Part shown: in pieces, positions 37,075 through 45,310 of the stretch
How the letters are laid out: every line of letters starts with the position of its first letter
Position numbering within the stretch: the stretch's first letter is position 1
Assembly (NCBI RefSeq): GCF_049257235.1
Contig: NZ_JBMMUF010000006.1
Location: 1-64,000, forward strand
Source of the DNA: Pseudoalteromonas sp049257235
Lineage (GTDB): Bacteria; Pseudomonadota; Gammaproteobacteria; Enterobacterales; Alteromonadaceae
DNA: 64,000 nucleotides
Direction: 5' to 3'
Notes under the pieces: model-generated
Told to the model about the DNA's origin: nothing
What the model saw: the letters and a program-made list of their open reading frames with translations, nothing else
Databases searched by the model: none
Program-made: the position numbers and the translations under genes

Positions 37075-39513
37075 ATGAAACTACTAAATCGCAGCATCAA
37101 CTTTTTGGCTCGCTGCCTAAATGCCATTTGTGTTAAATCTAAAGTGCTCCCGGGGCATCCTGTTACCGAGTTCGACCTCGATACCTCAGTACCCACATTT
37201 TACATTGGCCGCTTAAACTCTCGTACCGATATTGCCGCGCTTGCTAAAGTTTGCCGCAAATTAGGCCTACCAGACCCAACAGAAGAGCAACAATTAGTAG
37301 GTACAGAGCTCTCGCGCTTTATTGGCATTCAAAACCCACCACCATTGTTTGGCAGCAAACGTCGCCCAAGTTGTGCCCTAGCGCAAGGGAAAGCCATTTT
37401 TGAATCATTAGCCAAAGCACCAGAACAACACATTCAGGTGATCCCCGTCACTATTTTATGGGGGCGAAATCCGGGTAAAGAAAAGCCAGGAGTGGGCACA
37501 TTAATCTCACACTCACTCACACCCAGTTGGTTTCGTAAGATTTTTGTGGTGCTATTCTCAGGTCGCGACAACCTCATTCGCTTTAGCCAGCCACTAGATT
37601 TAAACAGGCTCGTTGCCGATAAAGTCGATACCAGCGAGTTACCGCATAAATTGGTACGAGTGGCACGCGTGCATTTCCGTCGTCAAAAATTAGCCGCGAC
37701 AGGGCCAAAGCTGCCTTCTCGTGAAGCATTATTTAATTCATTACTGGCATCGCCGACTATCAAAAAAGCCATTGCTGATGAGGCGAAATCCAAAGGCTTA
37801 AGCCATGAAGAAGCGCGCCAAAATGCGTTGCGATTACTTGATGAAATAGCAGCAAACTATTCTGACGCTATGATCCGCGTGGCCGACCGTATTCTGACGT
37901 GGCTCTGGAACAAGCTGTATAACGGCATTGATGTGCGCTATGCAGAGCAAGTGCGCGAACTGACCGACAAAGGCCACGAAGTCATTTATGTGCCATGTCA
38001 CCGTAGCCACATGGATTACTTGTTACTGACCTATGTGATTTACCATCAAGGTCTGGTACCACCACATATTGCCGCGGGTATTAACCTTGACTTCTTCCCT
38101 GCGGGGCCGATATTCCGTCGCAGTGGCGCATTCTTTATTCGTCGCTCCTTCAGTGGCAACAAACTCTACTCAGCAGTATTTAAAGAATACCTAAGCCAGC
38201 TCTTTATTAAAGGTTACTCAGTAAAATTTTACACCGAAGGCGGGCGTAGCCGCACAGGTCACCTGTTGCCGCCTAAAACCGGCATGCTGGCGATGACCAT
38301 TCAAGCAATGTTGCGCGGCATAGACCGCCCAATCTCAATAGTGCCTGTGTACATTGGCTATGAACACGTGATGGAAATTAATACCTACCTCAAAGAACTT
38401 GCTGGCAACAATAAGAAAAATGAGTCGGTATTAGGCGTATTCAAGGCGATCAAAAATCTGAAAAACTATGGACGTGGCAACGTGAACTTTGGTGCGCCAA
38501 TTAACGTAAATCAATTCCTCAACGAGCAACAGCCTGACTGGCGCGATTCGATTCATCCAACCGATGTGCAAAAACCAAACTGGCTAGGACCACAAGTGAG
38601 CAAACTTGCTGACGAAATCATGGTGAACATAAACAGTGCTGCGGCGATCAACTCAGTGAACTTGTTGGCAACCATCTTACTTACCAACGATCAGTTTGCT
38701 TTGAGTAAGCCTCAGCTACTTGAACAAATGGCATTTTATTTACGCCTGCACAAAGATGCGCCGCTAAGCGAGCAAATCACCTTACCAGAGCAAAATGCCC
38801 AGGAGTTGCTTGAACACGCTCTTACCCTTAACAAGTTTGACGTGGTGAACGACCAGTTCGGTGACATTATCGCCATCAAAGAAAAAGAACGCACCTTATT
38901 CAACTATTACCGCAATAACGTGCTGCATCTGTTCGCAGTGCCAAGCGTGATTGCTCAGCAGCTATTCAACAACCACAGCATTACTCGCAGCGAGTGCAAG
39001 GCTCAAGTTAAGCGCCTTTATCCACTATTCGCTAAAGAGTGGTTCTTACTGCCATTAACAGACGAGTACATTGATAAGATTATCGACAGCTTTAACACCC
39101 AAGGCCTCATTCGCCAAGACGGTGAGCGCTTAGAGGTGATCAAAGAAGGCGACAATCAAGCAACACTGGAAATGCTAGGCAAAGTGCTGCACAACACCCT
39201 ATTGCGCTACGCACTGGTGATTGGCTTATTAAGTGAAGAGAAAAACCTAAGCCCATCAGAGCTGGAAAAGAAAAGTGCCGCAGTAGCACAGCGCCTAGGC
39301 ACACTGCACGGCATTAAGAGCCCCGAGTTCTTCGACAGCAAAGTACTCGCTGCGTTTATTGCCAACCTACGCGAAGAGAAGCTGATAGAGAAATGTGATG
39401 ACAACACGTTAGCACATAGCGAACAATTGCTTGTGCTTAATGAAGATTTGCATCAGTTGCTGCCAGCACGTATTTGGCAGTCAATCAGTGATACAGTGGC
39501 GGCGACAAGGTAA
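37075..39513 (+). CDS. plsB: Glycerol-3-phosphate 1-O-acyltransferase
   Basis: PlsB makes 1-acyl-glycerol-3-phosphate, the first step of phospholipid synthesis, at the inner membrane. The catalytic HX4D is HRSHMDYL with His309 and Asp314 (E. coli His306/Asp311). Other acyltransferase blocks follow: GPIFRRSGAFFIRR, FYTEGGRSRTGHLLPPKTGM and ISIVPVYIGYEHVME. The start at 37075 (MKLLNRSINFLARC) gives 812 residues, near E. coli (807); an in-frame ATG at 37051 adds 8 residues, and neither has a strong ribosome site. Monocistronic; a REP hairpin begins right after its stop codon. Confidence 0.95.
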   Translation: MKLLNRSINFLARCLNAICVKSKVLPGHPVTEFDLDTSVPTFYIGRLNSRTDIAALAKVCRKLGLPDPTEEQQLVGTELSRFIGIQNPPPLFGSKRRPSCALAQGKAIFESLAKAPEQHIQVIPVTILWGRNPGKEKPGVGTLISHSLTPSWFRKIFVVLFSGRDNLIRFSQPLDLNRLVADKVDTSELPHKLVRVARVHFRRQKLAATGPKLPSREALFNSLLASPTIKKAIADEAKSKGLSHEEARQNALRLLDEIAANYSDAMIRVADRILTWLWNKLYNGIDVRYAEQVRELTDKGHEVIYVPCHRSHMDYLLLTYVIYHQGLVPPHIAAGINLDFFPAGPIFRRSGAFFIRRSFSGNKLYSAVFKEYLSQLFIKGYSVKFYTEGGRSRTGHLLPPKTGMLAMTIQAMLRGIDRPISIVPVYIGYEHVMEINTYLKELAGNNKKNESVLGVFKAIKNLKNYGRGNVNFGAPINVNQFLNEQQPDWRDSIHPTDVQKPNWLGPQVSKLADEIMVNINSAAAINSVNLLATILLTNDQFALSKPQLLEQMAFYLRLHKDAPLSEQITLPEQNAQELLEHALTLNKFDVVNDQFGDIIAIKEKERTLFNYYRNNVLHLFAVPSVIAQQLFNNHSITRSECKAQVKRLYPLFAKEWFLLPLTDEYIDKIIDSFNTQGLIRQDGERLEVIKEGDNQATLEMLGKVLHNTLLRYALVIGLLSEEKNLSPSELEKKSAAVAQRLGTLHGIKSPEFFDSKVLAAFIANLREEKLIEKCDDNTLAHSEQLLVLNEDLHQLLPARIWQSISDTVAATR

Positions 39514-39515
39514 AT

Positions 39516-39537
39516 GTGGGTCAGGCTTTAGCCTGAC
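39516..39537 (+). repeat. REP hairpin, copy 1
   Basis: A GTGG tetranucleotide is followed by GTCAGGCT and AGCCTGAC arms with no or minimal loop, starting 2 bp after the plsB stop. Four more copies lie at 40281, 61869, 62174 and 62549. The GTRG-plus-palindrome form is that of REP elements handled by RAYT transposases. Confidence 0.8.
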
Positions 39538-39560
39538 AACCTTGGGATAACCGTTATATT

Positions 39561-39578
39561 TTGTCGGGCCGCCGACAA
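39561..39578 (+). repeat. Palindromic repeat, inverted partner at 40342
   Basis: A perfect 7-bp stem, TTGTCGG-GCCG-CCGACAA. The inner 14 bases (39563-39576) recur in reverse complement at 40342-40355, so the two copies bracket the UspB-like gene in opposite orientation. Confidence 0.75.
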
Positions 39579-39702
39579 TAATTTACCTTGAAGACCTAAG
39601 TGCAAGCAATTCGTCCCTGAAGCTACATTCCTGTTCGTGACGAAGTTACGGCATCCATGCCTGCACCACCCAGCCTTGCTGCATGGATTAAAGCGCGCAA
39701 CT

Positions 39703-40005
39703 TTAAACTGTAAGTTTGAAATAAACAATCGAACCTAATAATACCGAGCAAACATAGGTGACAAATTGAATACCTGCGACACGGTGTTTACGTGCAAGTT
39801 GGATCACAGTTTCGTTTGTGACTTGTTTTAACAGCCTAGAGCCTTTCGGCGAGATAAATATCATGGGCACTTGAGCAAACACCGGGGAACCCAATTGCTC
39901 CCATATAGCCGGTTCCAATTGTTTAACAGACTGATAATACTTATATTCAACTACACCAGAACGTACCATCAAGATCAGCCATATAATGATCAATACTGCT
40001 ACCAT
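39703..40005 (-). CDS. Small two-helix membrane protein, UspB-like
   Basis: The start at 40005 is chosen because AGGGGG lies 8 bp upstream; the longer in-frame reading to 40158 enters repeat DNA. The 100-residue protein begins MVAVLIIIWLILMVRSGVV, with transmembrane segments at about 1-14 and 78-97, joined by a polar loop ending in a basic stretch LARKHRVAG. This topology and size recall E. coli UspB (111 residues), but sequence similarity is weak by eye. Flanked by REP and other palindromic repeats on both sides. Function not established. Confidence 0.6.
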   Translation of the reverse strand: MVAVLIIIWLILMVRSGVVEYKYYQSVKQLEPAIWEQLGSPVFAQVPMIFISPKGSRLLKQVTNETVIQLARKHRVAGIQFVTYVCSVLLGSIVYFKLTV

Positions 40006-40160
40006 CAGGATTCCCCCTATTAACAATAGAAAAATTATAGACCAACCAACGAAAAAATAGCGCGACTCGCTTCGTAAGCAAGAGAACTTCGGTATCAAGT
40101 TGACCGAGCCAAGACGACGAGTTAAACCGTGTTGAAAGCTAAGCACAGCATATAACAAAG

Positions 40161-40262
40161 ACCTGAGTTCGTAAGCTTTTGCGAATCACAGGTACGGGGG
40201 GATTCCAAAGGGGGAATCGTATCATTCCCCTTTTGGGTGCTGTCGCCAACGCGACAAGATCT
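40161..40262 (+). repeat. Three-hairpin composite repeat, copy A (complete)
   Basis: Hairpin 0 (40161-40193) pairs ACCTG/CAGGT and GTTCG/CGAAT. Hairpin 1 (40205-40236) is a 13-bp stem CCAAAGGGGGAAT/ATTCCCCTTTTGG with a 6-nt loop. Hairpin 2 (40241-40256) is TGTCGC-CAAC-GCGACA. Copy B at 62387-62457 carries hairpins 1 and 2; copy C at 62046-62100 carries hairpin 0 and part of hairpin 1. Base changes between copies keep the pairing. Confidence 0.8.
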
Positions 40263-40280
40263 ATCAGCCCCCACTAAGAT

Positions 40281-40303
40281 TGTCAGGCTAAAGCCTGACC
40301 TAC
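40281..40303 (-). repeat. REP hairpin, copy 2
   Basis: On the minus strand GTAG is followed by GTCAGGCT and AGCCTGAC arms. Identical palindrome to copy 1 but inverted. Confidence 0.8.
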
Positions 40304-40341
40304 TACACCAAAACCAGCACCGACCTACAAAAACCGCCACA

Positions 40342-40355
40342 GTCGGCGGCCCGAC
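40342..40355 (-). repeat. Palindromic repeat, inverted copy of 39563-39576
   Basis: Exact 14-base reverse complement of the palindrome core at 39563-39576. Confidence 0.75.
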
Positions 40356-40494
40356 ACAAATTGAAACTCACGAAAACGTCGCGAGCGAAGTCAGTACACG
40401 ACAAAAATCGCTGAAAAGCCGCAGTTTACTGGTCGTAAATGAGGACTTTGAAGCGATTTTTAACGCCGTAATGACGAGCGCAGCAGTTTTAAGC

Positions 40495-41352
40495 CTACCT
40501 TTCGCGCATCACCCCTTCTTGAATGGTCGAAACCACCAAATTCCCCTGACGGTCAAAGAATTGGCCACGCACTAGGCCGCGTCCACCGCTGGCGCTTGGG
40601 CTATCAACGCTGTAGAGCATCCATTCATCCATTCTAAATGGACGGTGGAACCACATAGCATGGTCAATAGTAGCAACCTGCATGTTCGGGTGCATAAATG
40701 ATTTACCATGCGGCAGCAGCGCCGTAGGTAGAAACTCAAAGTCAGATGCGTATGCCAGTAAGTAGTTGTGAATGCGCTGATCGTCTGGCATCTCACCGTT
40801 GGCTTTAAACCAAATGTGTTTTACAGGCTCTGCTACTTGTGGATCAAACGGGTTTTGAAAATTCACAGGGCGCATATCAATGGCTTTTTCGCTGATAAAC
40901 TTATTGCGAATTGGCTCGGGGATTTGATGCGCGTGTTCGCGATAGAAATCCAGCGCTGAGCGCAGCCCCTCGGGAGCAGGCACATCAGGCATAGTGCTTT
41001 GGTGTTCCAAACCTTGTGATTCACCCGAGAATGACGCCGTCATGTAGAAAATCGGTTTCCCGTATTGAATCGCACTCACGCGTCGAGTGCTTAGGCTTTT
41101 GCCATCACGGATGTTTTCAACGTCATAGACGATAGGTCGCGCGGCATCACCAGGGCGCAAAAAGTACGAGTGTAATGAATGCACCACTCGTCCTTCAGGT
41201 AAGGTTTCTTTTGCAGCAGACAGTGCTTGGCCCATTACTTGGCCGCCAAATACCGCTTTAAAACCGAGATCTTGGCTAGCACCTCGATAAAGGCCGAGCT
41301 CAATCTCTTCTAACTTTAATAACGACAGTAAATCATCTAATGCTTGGCTCAT
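40495..41352 (-). CDS. tesB: Acyl-CoA thioesterase II
   Basis: TesB hydrolyses medium- and long-chain acyl-CoA to free fatty acid and CoA. The 285-residue double-hotdog protein (E. coli 286) shows FGGQVMGQAL in the first hotdog, ASDFEFLPTALLPHG with the active-site aspartate, DHAMWFHRPFRMDEW, and GGRGLVRGQFFDRQG near the C-terminus with the conserved Gln. Monocistronic, divergent from the EVE-domain gene. No terminator was identified downstream before the repeat region. Confidence 0.95.
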   Translation of the reverse strand: MSQALDDLLSLLKLEEIELGLYRGASQDLGFKAVFGGQVMGQALSAAKETLPEGRVVHSLHSYFLRPGDAARPIVYDVENIRDGKSLSTRRVSAIQYGKPIFYMTASFSGESQGLEHQSTMPDVPAPEGLRSALDFYREHAHQIPEPIRNKFISEKAIDMRPVNFQNPFDPQVAEPVKHIWFKANGEMPDDQRIHNYLLAYASDFEFLPTALLPHGKSFMHPNMQVATIDHAMWFHRPFRMDEWMLYSVDSPSASGGRGLVRGQFFDRQGNLVVSTIQEGVMRER

Positions 41353-41436
41353 TGTGTCCTCATTACCACATAGCAGCTAATACAATGATAATACTATACA
41401 ATAGCGGTGATCACATAGTTCAGCACAGGATAGACA

Positions 41437-41898
41437 ATGGCTTACTGGTTGTTAAAAACAGAGCCCGATGCATTTTCATTGGCAGATTTAAAAGCAGCGC
41501 ACAATAGCACTACGATTTGGGATGGTGTGCGTAATTACCAAGCGCGTAATTTTATTCGCGATGGTATGCAAGTGGGTGACAAAGCGTTTATCTATCATTC
41601 AAGCTGTAAGGTGCCAGCCATTGTTGGAGTAGCTACCATTTCAAGGGGGCCGTTTGCGGATCCTGCGCAATTCGATGCCAGCAGTGATTACTATGATCCC
41701 AAGGCCACAGAAGAGGCTCCGCGTTGGTTTAGTGTCGATGTGTGCTACAGCGAGACCTTTGCCAAGCCTGTTACTTTGCAGCAAGTAAAAGCGGACCCTG
41801 CGATTGTGGAATTGGCCCTGAAAAAGTCCGGACGACTCTCTGTGATGCCAGTCACCGATGAAGAATGGCAATACCTATACGGCATTGCCACAAAATGA
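41437..41898 (+). CDS. EVE-domain protein
   Basis: A 153-residue single-domain protein of the EVE (PUA-like) family, related to human THYN1. It opens MAYWLLKTEPDAFSLADL and has WDGVRNYQARNFIRD, GDKAFIYHSSCKVPAIVG and PRWFSVDV, all typical. EVE domains bind modified bases in DNA or RNA through an aromatic cage; the ligand here is unknown. Monocistronic, divergent from tesB and convergent with the TIGR00266 gene. Confidence 0.9.
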   Translation: MAYWLLKTEPDAFSLADLKAAHNSTTIWDGVRNYQARNFIRDGMQVGDKAFIYHSSCKVPAIVGVATISRGPFADPAQFDASSDYYDPKATEEAPRWFSVDVCYSETFAKPVTLQQVKADPAIVELALKKSGRLSVMPVTDEEWQYLYGIATK

Positions 41899-41914
41899 GT
41901 ATTAACGAAGGCTA

Positions 41915-42703
41915 TTAATCGCCGTCAATAAAATCGCCGATGCCGCCGAGGATAGAACCCTCACCTTGGCGCGCACCACCCGCGCGTGGCGCATGTTCTA
42001 ACACACGGTCCGCCAAGCGCGAGAATGGCAAGCTTTGGATCCACACAGTGCCGTGGCCGCGAAGCGTCGTTAAGAATAACCCTTCACCGCCAAAGAACAT
42101 GGAACGCAGGCCTTTCACCCGTTCAATATCGAATTCAATACCGCCAGTAAAGCCAACGACACAACCTGTATCTAGGCGCAGAGTTTCACCATTGAGCTTT
42201 TTCTCAACCACAGTGCCGCCAGCATGGGCAAACGCCATACCATCACCTTCCAAGCGCTGTAAAATAAACCCTTCACCACCGAAGAAGCCCGCACCTAACT
42301 TGCGTTGAAAAGCAATATTCACCTCAGTGCCTAGAGCTGCACATAAGAATGAGTCTTTTTGCAAAAATACCTGCTCGCCGAGTTCAGCCATATTTAGAGG
42401 AATAATGGTGCCAGGGAAAGGCGCAGCAAAGGCGACGCGTTTTTTACCCATACCTTGGTTGGTAAAATGGGTCATAAATAAGGACTCGCCGGTGATCATG
42501 CGCTTGCCCGCACTAAAGAGTTTACTCATAAACCCTTGATTAACCTGCGAGCCATCACCCATTTTTGCTTCAAATTGAATACCATCTTCGAGGTAGTTCA
42601 TCGCGCCTGCTTCGGCAATCACGGTCTCATTAGGGTCGAGTTCCACTTCCACCATTTGCATGGAATGGCCGATAATTTCATAGTCAACTTCATGACATCG
42701 CAT
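41915..42703 (-). CDS. TIGR00266/AIM24-family protein
   Basis: A 262-residue beta-rich protein with the Gly-rich repeats of the family: VIAEAGAMNYL, PFPGTIIPLNMAE, GAGFFGGEGFILQRLEGDG and SMFFGGEGLFLTTLRGHG, ending in a glycine-rich tail. A GGAG-type site precedes MRCHEVDYEI. The fold is a trimer-forming beta-barrel; biological role is not known, and the neighbours give no strong clue. Monocistronic. Confidence 0.9.
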   Translation of the reverse strand: MRCHEVDYEIIGHSMQMVEVELDPNETVIAEAGAMNYLEDGIQFEAKMGDGSQVNQGFMSKLFSAGKRMITGESLFMTHFTNQGMGKKRVAFAAPFPGTIIPLNMAELGEQVFLQKDSFLCAALGTEVNIAFQRKLGAGFFGGEGFILQRLEGDGMAFAHAGGTVVEKKLNGETLRLDTGCVVGFTGGIEFDIERVKGLRSMFFGGEGLFLTTLRGHGTVWIQSLPFSRLADRVLEHAPRAGGARQGEGSILGGIGDFIDGD

Positions 42704-42804
42704 TGTGCTTTCTCCTTTGCGTTGATGTACTTAGCATGACGCAAATTCGAATTAAGCGCACTGCCTAAAATGTAAGCATCTTTTTCAAATTGAGAAACAA
42801 CAAC

Positions 42805-43017
42805 CTAACCACAACATTTTCCATCTTGTTGAATGGGTGGGCATTTCACTGTGCCATACGAGCAGTACACACAGCAGTCACCGCTCAGCGGCTTTAACAA
42901 GGTATGGCACGATGTGCATTCGTAGTAATACTGGCAGGCGTCGGTGGGCATAATCTCGTGCTTGCTGGCACCACATTCTGGGCAAGTGATCAGCGTTTCA
43001 ATAATGACATTATCCAT
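42805..43017 (-). CDS. GDCCVxC-domain cysteine-rich protein
   Basis: A 70-residue protein with 12 cysteines: CPECG (about residues 13-17), CQYYYECTSC, the signature GDCCVYCSYG (about 46-55), CPPIQ and a terminal CC. It looks like a small zinc-ribbon or metal-binding protein of the GDCCVxC family, some members of which are selenoproteins; here every position is an ordinary cysteine. AGGTGT precedes the ATG. It stands alone between the TIGR00266 gene and the terminator of the hydroxybutyrate operon. Function unknown. Confidence 0.85.
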   Translation of the reverse strand: MDNVIIETLITCPECGASKHEIMPTDACQYYYECTSCHTLLKPLSGDCCVYCSYGTVKCPPIQQDGKCCG

Positions 43018-43110
43018 TTACACCTCTTACATTTATTGCGTTAAGGCTTTTACTGCACCAGCATAACGCCTATTCACTGTTTGGCATACCAAAGGCACGT
43101 CCCTGCATGC

Positions 43111-43150
43111 AAAAAAATACCCAGCAACGCACGATACGAGCTGGGTATTT
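43111..43150 (-). terminator. Terminator of the hydroxybutyrate operon
   Basis: AAATACCCAGC and GCTGGGTATTT arms with a 14-nt loop, followed by a T-run on the minus strand, 30 bp after the scoB stop. Confidence 0.9.
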
Positions 43151-43180
43151 ACATATTGCAATGTGGGATAAGGTATTAGC

Positions 43181-43837
43181 TTAAAACTGCATTACAGGAA
43201 CATGGTCGGGGCAAACAAGTTTACCCTGCGTCTTTTCTTTGATTTCTTCGACGCTCACACCGGGGGCGCGCTCAAGTAAATGAAAGGCCCCATCTTTAAT
43301 TTCAAGCAGCGCGAGATCGGTAATCACCTTGTCTATACAACCTACGCCCGTCAGAGGTAATGAGCACTCTGTCAGTAATTTTGAGTCGCCATGCTTGCTG
43401 GCATGAGTCATGGTGCAGATAATGTTCTTCGCACCTGCCACCAAATCCATGGCGCCGCCCATCCCTTTGACCAGCTTGCCGGGGATCATCCAACTCGCTA
43501 TGTTGCCATTTTGGTCAACTTCGAATGCACCTAGTACGGTCAAATCAACATGGCCGCCGCGGATCATCGCAAAGCTCTCCGCGGAGCTAAATATAGCCGC
43601 GCCAGTGCGTGCAGTCACAGTTTCTTTGCCCGCGTTAATCATATCGGCATCCACTTCGGCTTCACTTGGATACTCACCCATGCCCAGTAAACCGTTTTCT
43701 GATTGCAGCATTACATCAATGCCTTGTGGCACATAGTTGGCAACCAGCGTTGGAATACCAATACCGAGGTTCACGTAGTAGCCGTCACGTAATTCTTGCG
43801 CTACGCGCTGCGCCATTTGCTCTCGTGTCAGCGCCAT
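43181..43837 (-). CDS. scoB: 3-ketoacid (succinyl-CoA:acetoacetate) CoA-transferase subunit B
   Basis: Subunit B carries the catalytic glutamate, Glu47 in SENGLLGMG, and the YVNLGIGIPTLVANY motif near residues 21-35. With subunit A it moves CoA from succinyl-CoA to acetoacetate, giving acetoacetyl-CoA for thiolysis. The 218-residue length is typical. It starts 2 bp after scoA. The third catabolic enzyme of the 3-hydroxybutyrate route in this operon; the exact CoA donor is assumed from the family. Confidence 0.93.
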   Translation of the reverse strand: MALTREQMAQRVAQELRDGYYVNLGIGIPTLVANYVPQGIDVMLQSENGLLGMGEYPSEAEVDADMINAGKETVTARTGAAIFSSAESFAMIRGGHVDLTVLGAFEVDQNGNIASWMIPGKLVKGMGGAMDLVAGAKNIICTMTHASKHGDSKLLTECSLPLTGVGCIDKVITDLALLEIKDGAFHLLERAPGVSVEEIKEKTQGKLVCPDHVPVMQF

Positions 43838-43839
43838 GA

Positions 43840-44541
43840 TTATGCTCCTCGCACTGTGCGTTTTTCGATGCGCTTTTCAAATTTGCCTTGAATTACGCGT
43901 TGTACATAAATGCCGGGAGTATGAATTTGGCTTGGCTCTAGCTCGCCCGGCTCAACAATTTCTTCTGCTTCCACCACGGTGATTTTACCTGCCGTAGCCG
44001 CCATGGGGTTAAAGTTCATCGCAGTATGGCGATACACACAGTTACCAAAGCGATCTGCTTTCCATGCTTTCACTATGGCGAAGTCACCAACAATGCTGGG
44101 CTCCAGCACATAGTCGCGACCATCAAACTGCTTGATGTTTTTGCCCTCGGCAACCACTGTGCCCACCCCTGTTGCGGTATAAAATGCAGGGATCCCTGCA
44201 CCACCAGCACGCATTTTCTCTGCGAGTGTGCCTTGTGGCGTAAGTTCAACGTCAAGCTCGCCGTTAAGAAGCTGCTGTTCAAATAACGCGTTCTCGCCCA
44301 CGTACGAGGCCACCATTTTTTGAATTTGTTTGTCTTCGAGCAAAATGCCCAGACCAAAACCATCCACACCACAATTGTTTGAAACCACGGTTAGCCCTGT
44401 GGTGCCTTTGTGTTTGATTTCTTTGATCAACCCCTCGGGAATACCGCATAGGCCAAAACCACCTGCGATCACCGTCATATTATCTTCAAGGCCTGCCATT
44501 GCCTCTTCATAGCTAGTGACTACTTTATTAAAACCAGACAT
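43840..44541 (-). CDS. scoA: 3-ketoacid CoA-transferase subunit A
   Basis: The start at 44541 (MSGFNKVVTSYEEAM) follows AGGAGA and gives 233 residues; an in-frame extension to 44565 would overlap bdhA. The CoA-binding GGFGLCGIPEG motif lies near residues 29-39, with SNNCGVDGFGLG, GAGIPAFYTATGVGT and AMNFNPMAATAGK downstream, all as in SCOT/AtoD-type alpha subunits. It lies 8 bp after bdhA and 2 bp before scoB. Confidence 0.93.
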   Translation of the reverse strand: MSGFNKVVTSYEEAMAGLEDNMTVIAGGFGLCGIPEGLIKEIKHKGTTGLTVVSNNCGVDGFGLGILLEDKQIQKMVASYVGENALFEQQLLNGELDVELTPQGTLAEKMRAGGAGIPAFYTATGVGTVVAEGKNIKQFDGRDYVLEPSIVGDFAIVKAWKADRFGNCVYRHTAMNFNPMAATAGKITVVEAEEIVEPGELEPSQIHTPGIYVQRVIQGKFEKRIEKRTVRGA

Positions 44542-44549
44542 CGTCTCTC

Positions 44550-45308
44550 CTATTGCGCTGTCCAACCACCGTCAAGGGCGATTGCTTGGGCGGTGATATT
44601 GCGTGCGGCATCCGCCACCAAAAAGTCCACGGTGTGAGCAATTTCATCCAAGCCAATAAACGCTTTTTTCGGCATGGGTGCGAGCATAATCGTGTCGATC
44701 ACTTGCTGCTCTGAAATGCCGTGTTGTTTTGCTTGGCTGGCAATTTGCGCCTCCACCAGCGGGGTTTTTACATAGGCTGGGCAAATGGTATTGACGGTAA
44801 TGTCCACATCTCCCGTCTCCAGCGCGAGCACCTTACCAAGGCCAATCAAACCATGCTTGGCAGAGACATATGCCGACTTATATTTCGATGCCACTTGCGC
44901 GTGAATCGAACCAATGTTGATGATGCGGCCAAAGTTTTGCGCACGCATCGCTGGCAGCACAGCCTTGGTGAGCATGGCAGGGCCGTTGAGCAATACATCT
45001 TGTAGCAACTGCCACTTATCAAGCGGGTAATCATCCAAACGCTCTACATGCTGAATACCAGCGTTGTTAATTAGCACATCAATCGTTGGCTGCGATGCAA
45101 CAAATGCACTTAATGAGGGTAAATCAGCGACGTTCAATGCAAAACCTAGGGCATTAATACCTTGCTCGCGCAACGCACTAGCCTCTGCTTCAGCGCGCTC
45201 ACCATCAAGATCTGTCAGTAATATCTCATGACCTTGCTTACCAAGATGCTCAGCCACATAGCGGCCAATACCACTGGCTGCGCCAGTAATTAAAACTCGT
45301 TTACTCAT
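44550..45308 (-). CDS. bdhA: D-3-hydroxybutyrate dehydrogenase (SDR)
   Basis: Oxidises D-3-hydroxybutyrate to acetoacetate with NAD+. The 252-residue short-chain dehydrogenase has TGAASGIG (residues 8-15), NNAG (81-84) and the catalytic Ser134, Tyr147 and Lys151 in the order GSIHAQVASKYKSAYVSAKHG-type spacing. Gln85-His87 and the Lys-rich loop fit BDH-type substrate binding. Of two adjacent ATGs the second is chosen because GGAG lies 5 bp upstream. Its start overlaps the esterase stop (TAATG), so it is coupled to it. Confidence 0.9.
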   Translation of the reverse strand: MSKRVLITGAASGIGRYVAEHLGKQGHEILLTDLDGERAEAEASALREQGINALGFALNVADLPSLSAFVASQPTIDVLINNAGIQHVERLDDYPLDKWQLLQDVLLNGPAMLTKAVLPAMRAQNFGRIINIGSIHAQVASKYKSAYVSAKHGLIGLGKVLALETGDVDITVNTICPAYVKTPLVEAQIASQAKQHGISEQQVIDTIMLAPMPKKAFIGLDEIAHTVDFLVADAARNITAQAIALDGGWTAQ

Positions 45309-45310
45309 CA

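Larger units (their letters stand above)
40006..40494. other. Repeat-rich intergenic region
   Basis: 489 bp without a supported gene. It holds the three-hairpin element (40161-40256), REP copy 2 (40281-40303) and the palindrome at 40342-40355. The stretch 40362-40494 up to tesB has no recognised feature. Short minus-strand reading frames here arise from the repeats. Confidence 0.7.

Noticed and set aside
40122..40340. Minus-strand reading frame of 72 codons, with a similar one at 62234-62461 sharing TIPPLESPRT
   Set aside because: The shared peptide is the translation of the palindromic composite repeat. The rest is unrelated, and neither has a sound ribosome site; the similarity is at DNA level.
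42805..43017. Selenocysteine in the GDCCVxC protein
   Set aside because: No in-frame TGA; the signature positions are cysteine codons.
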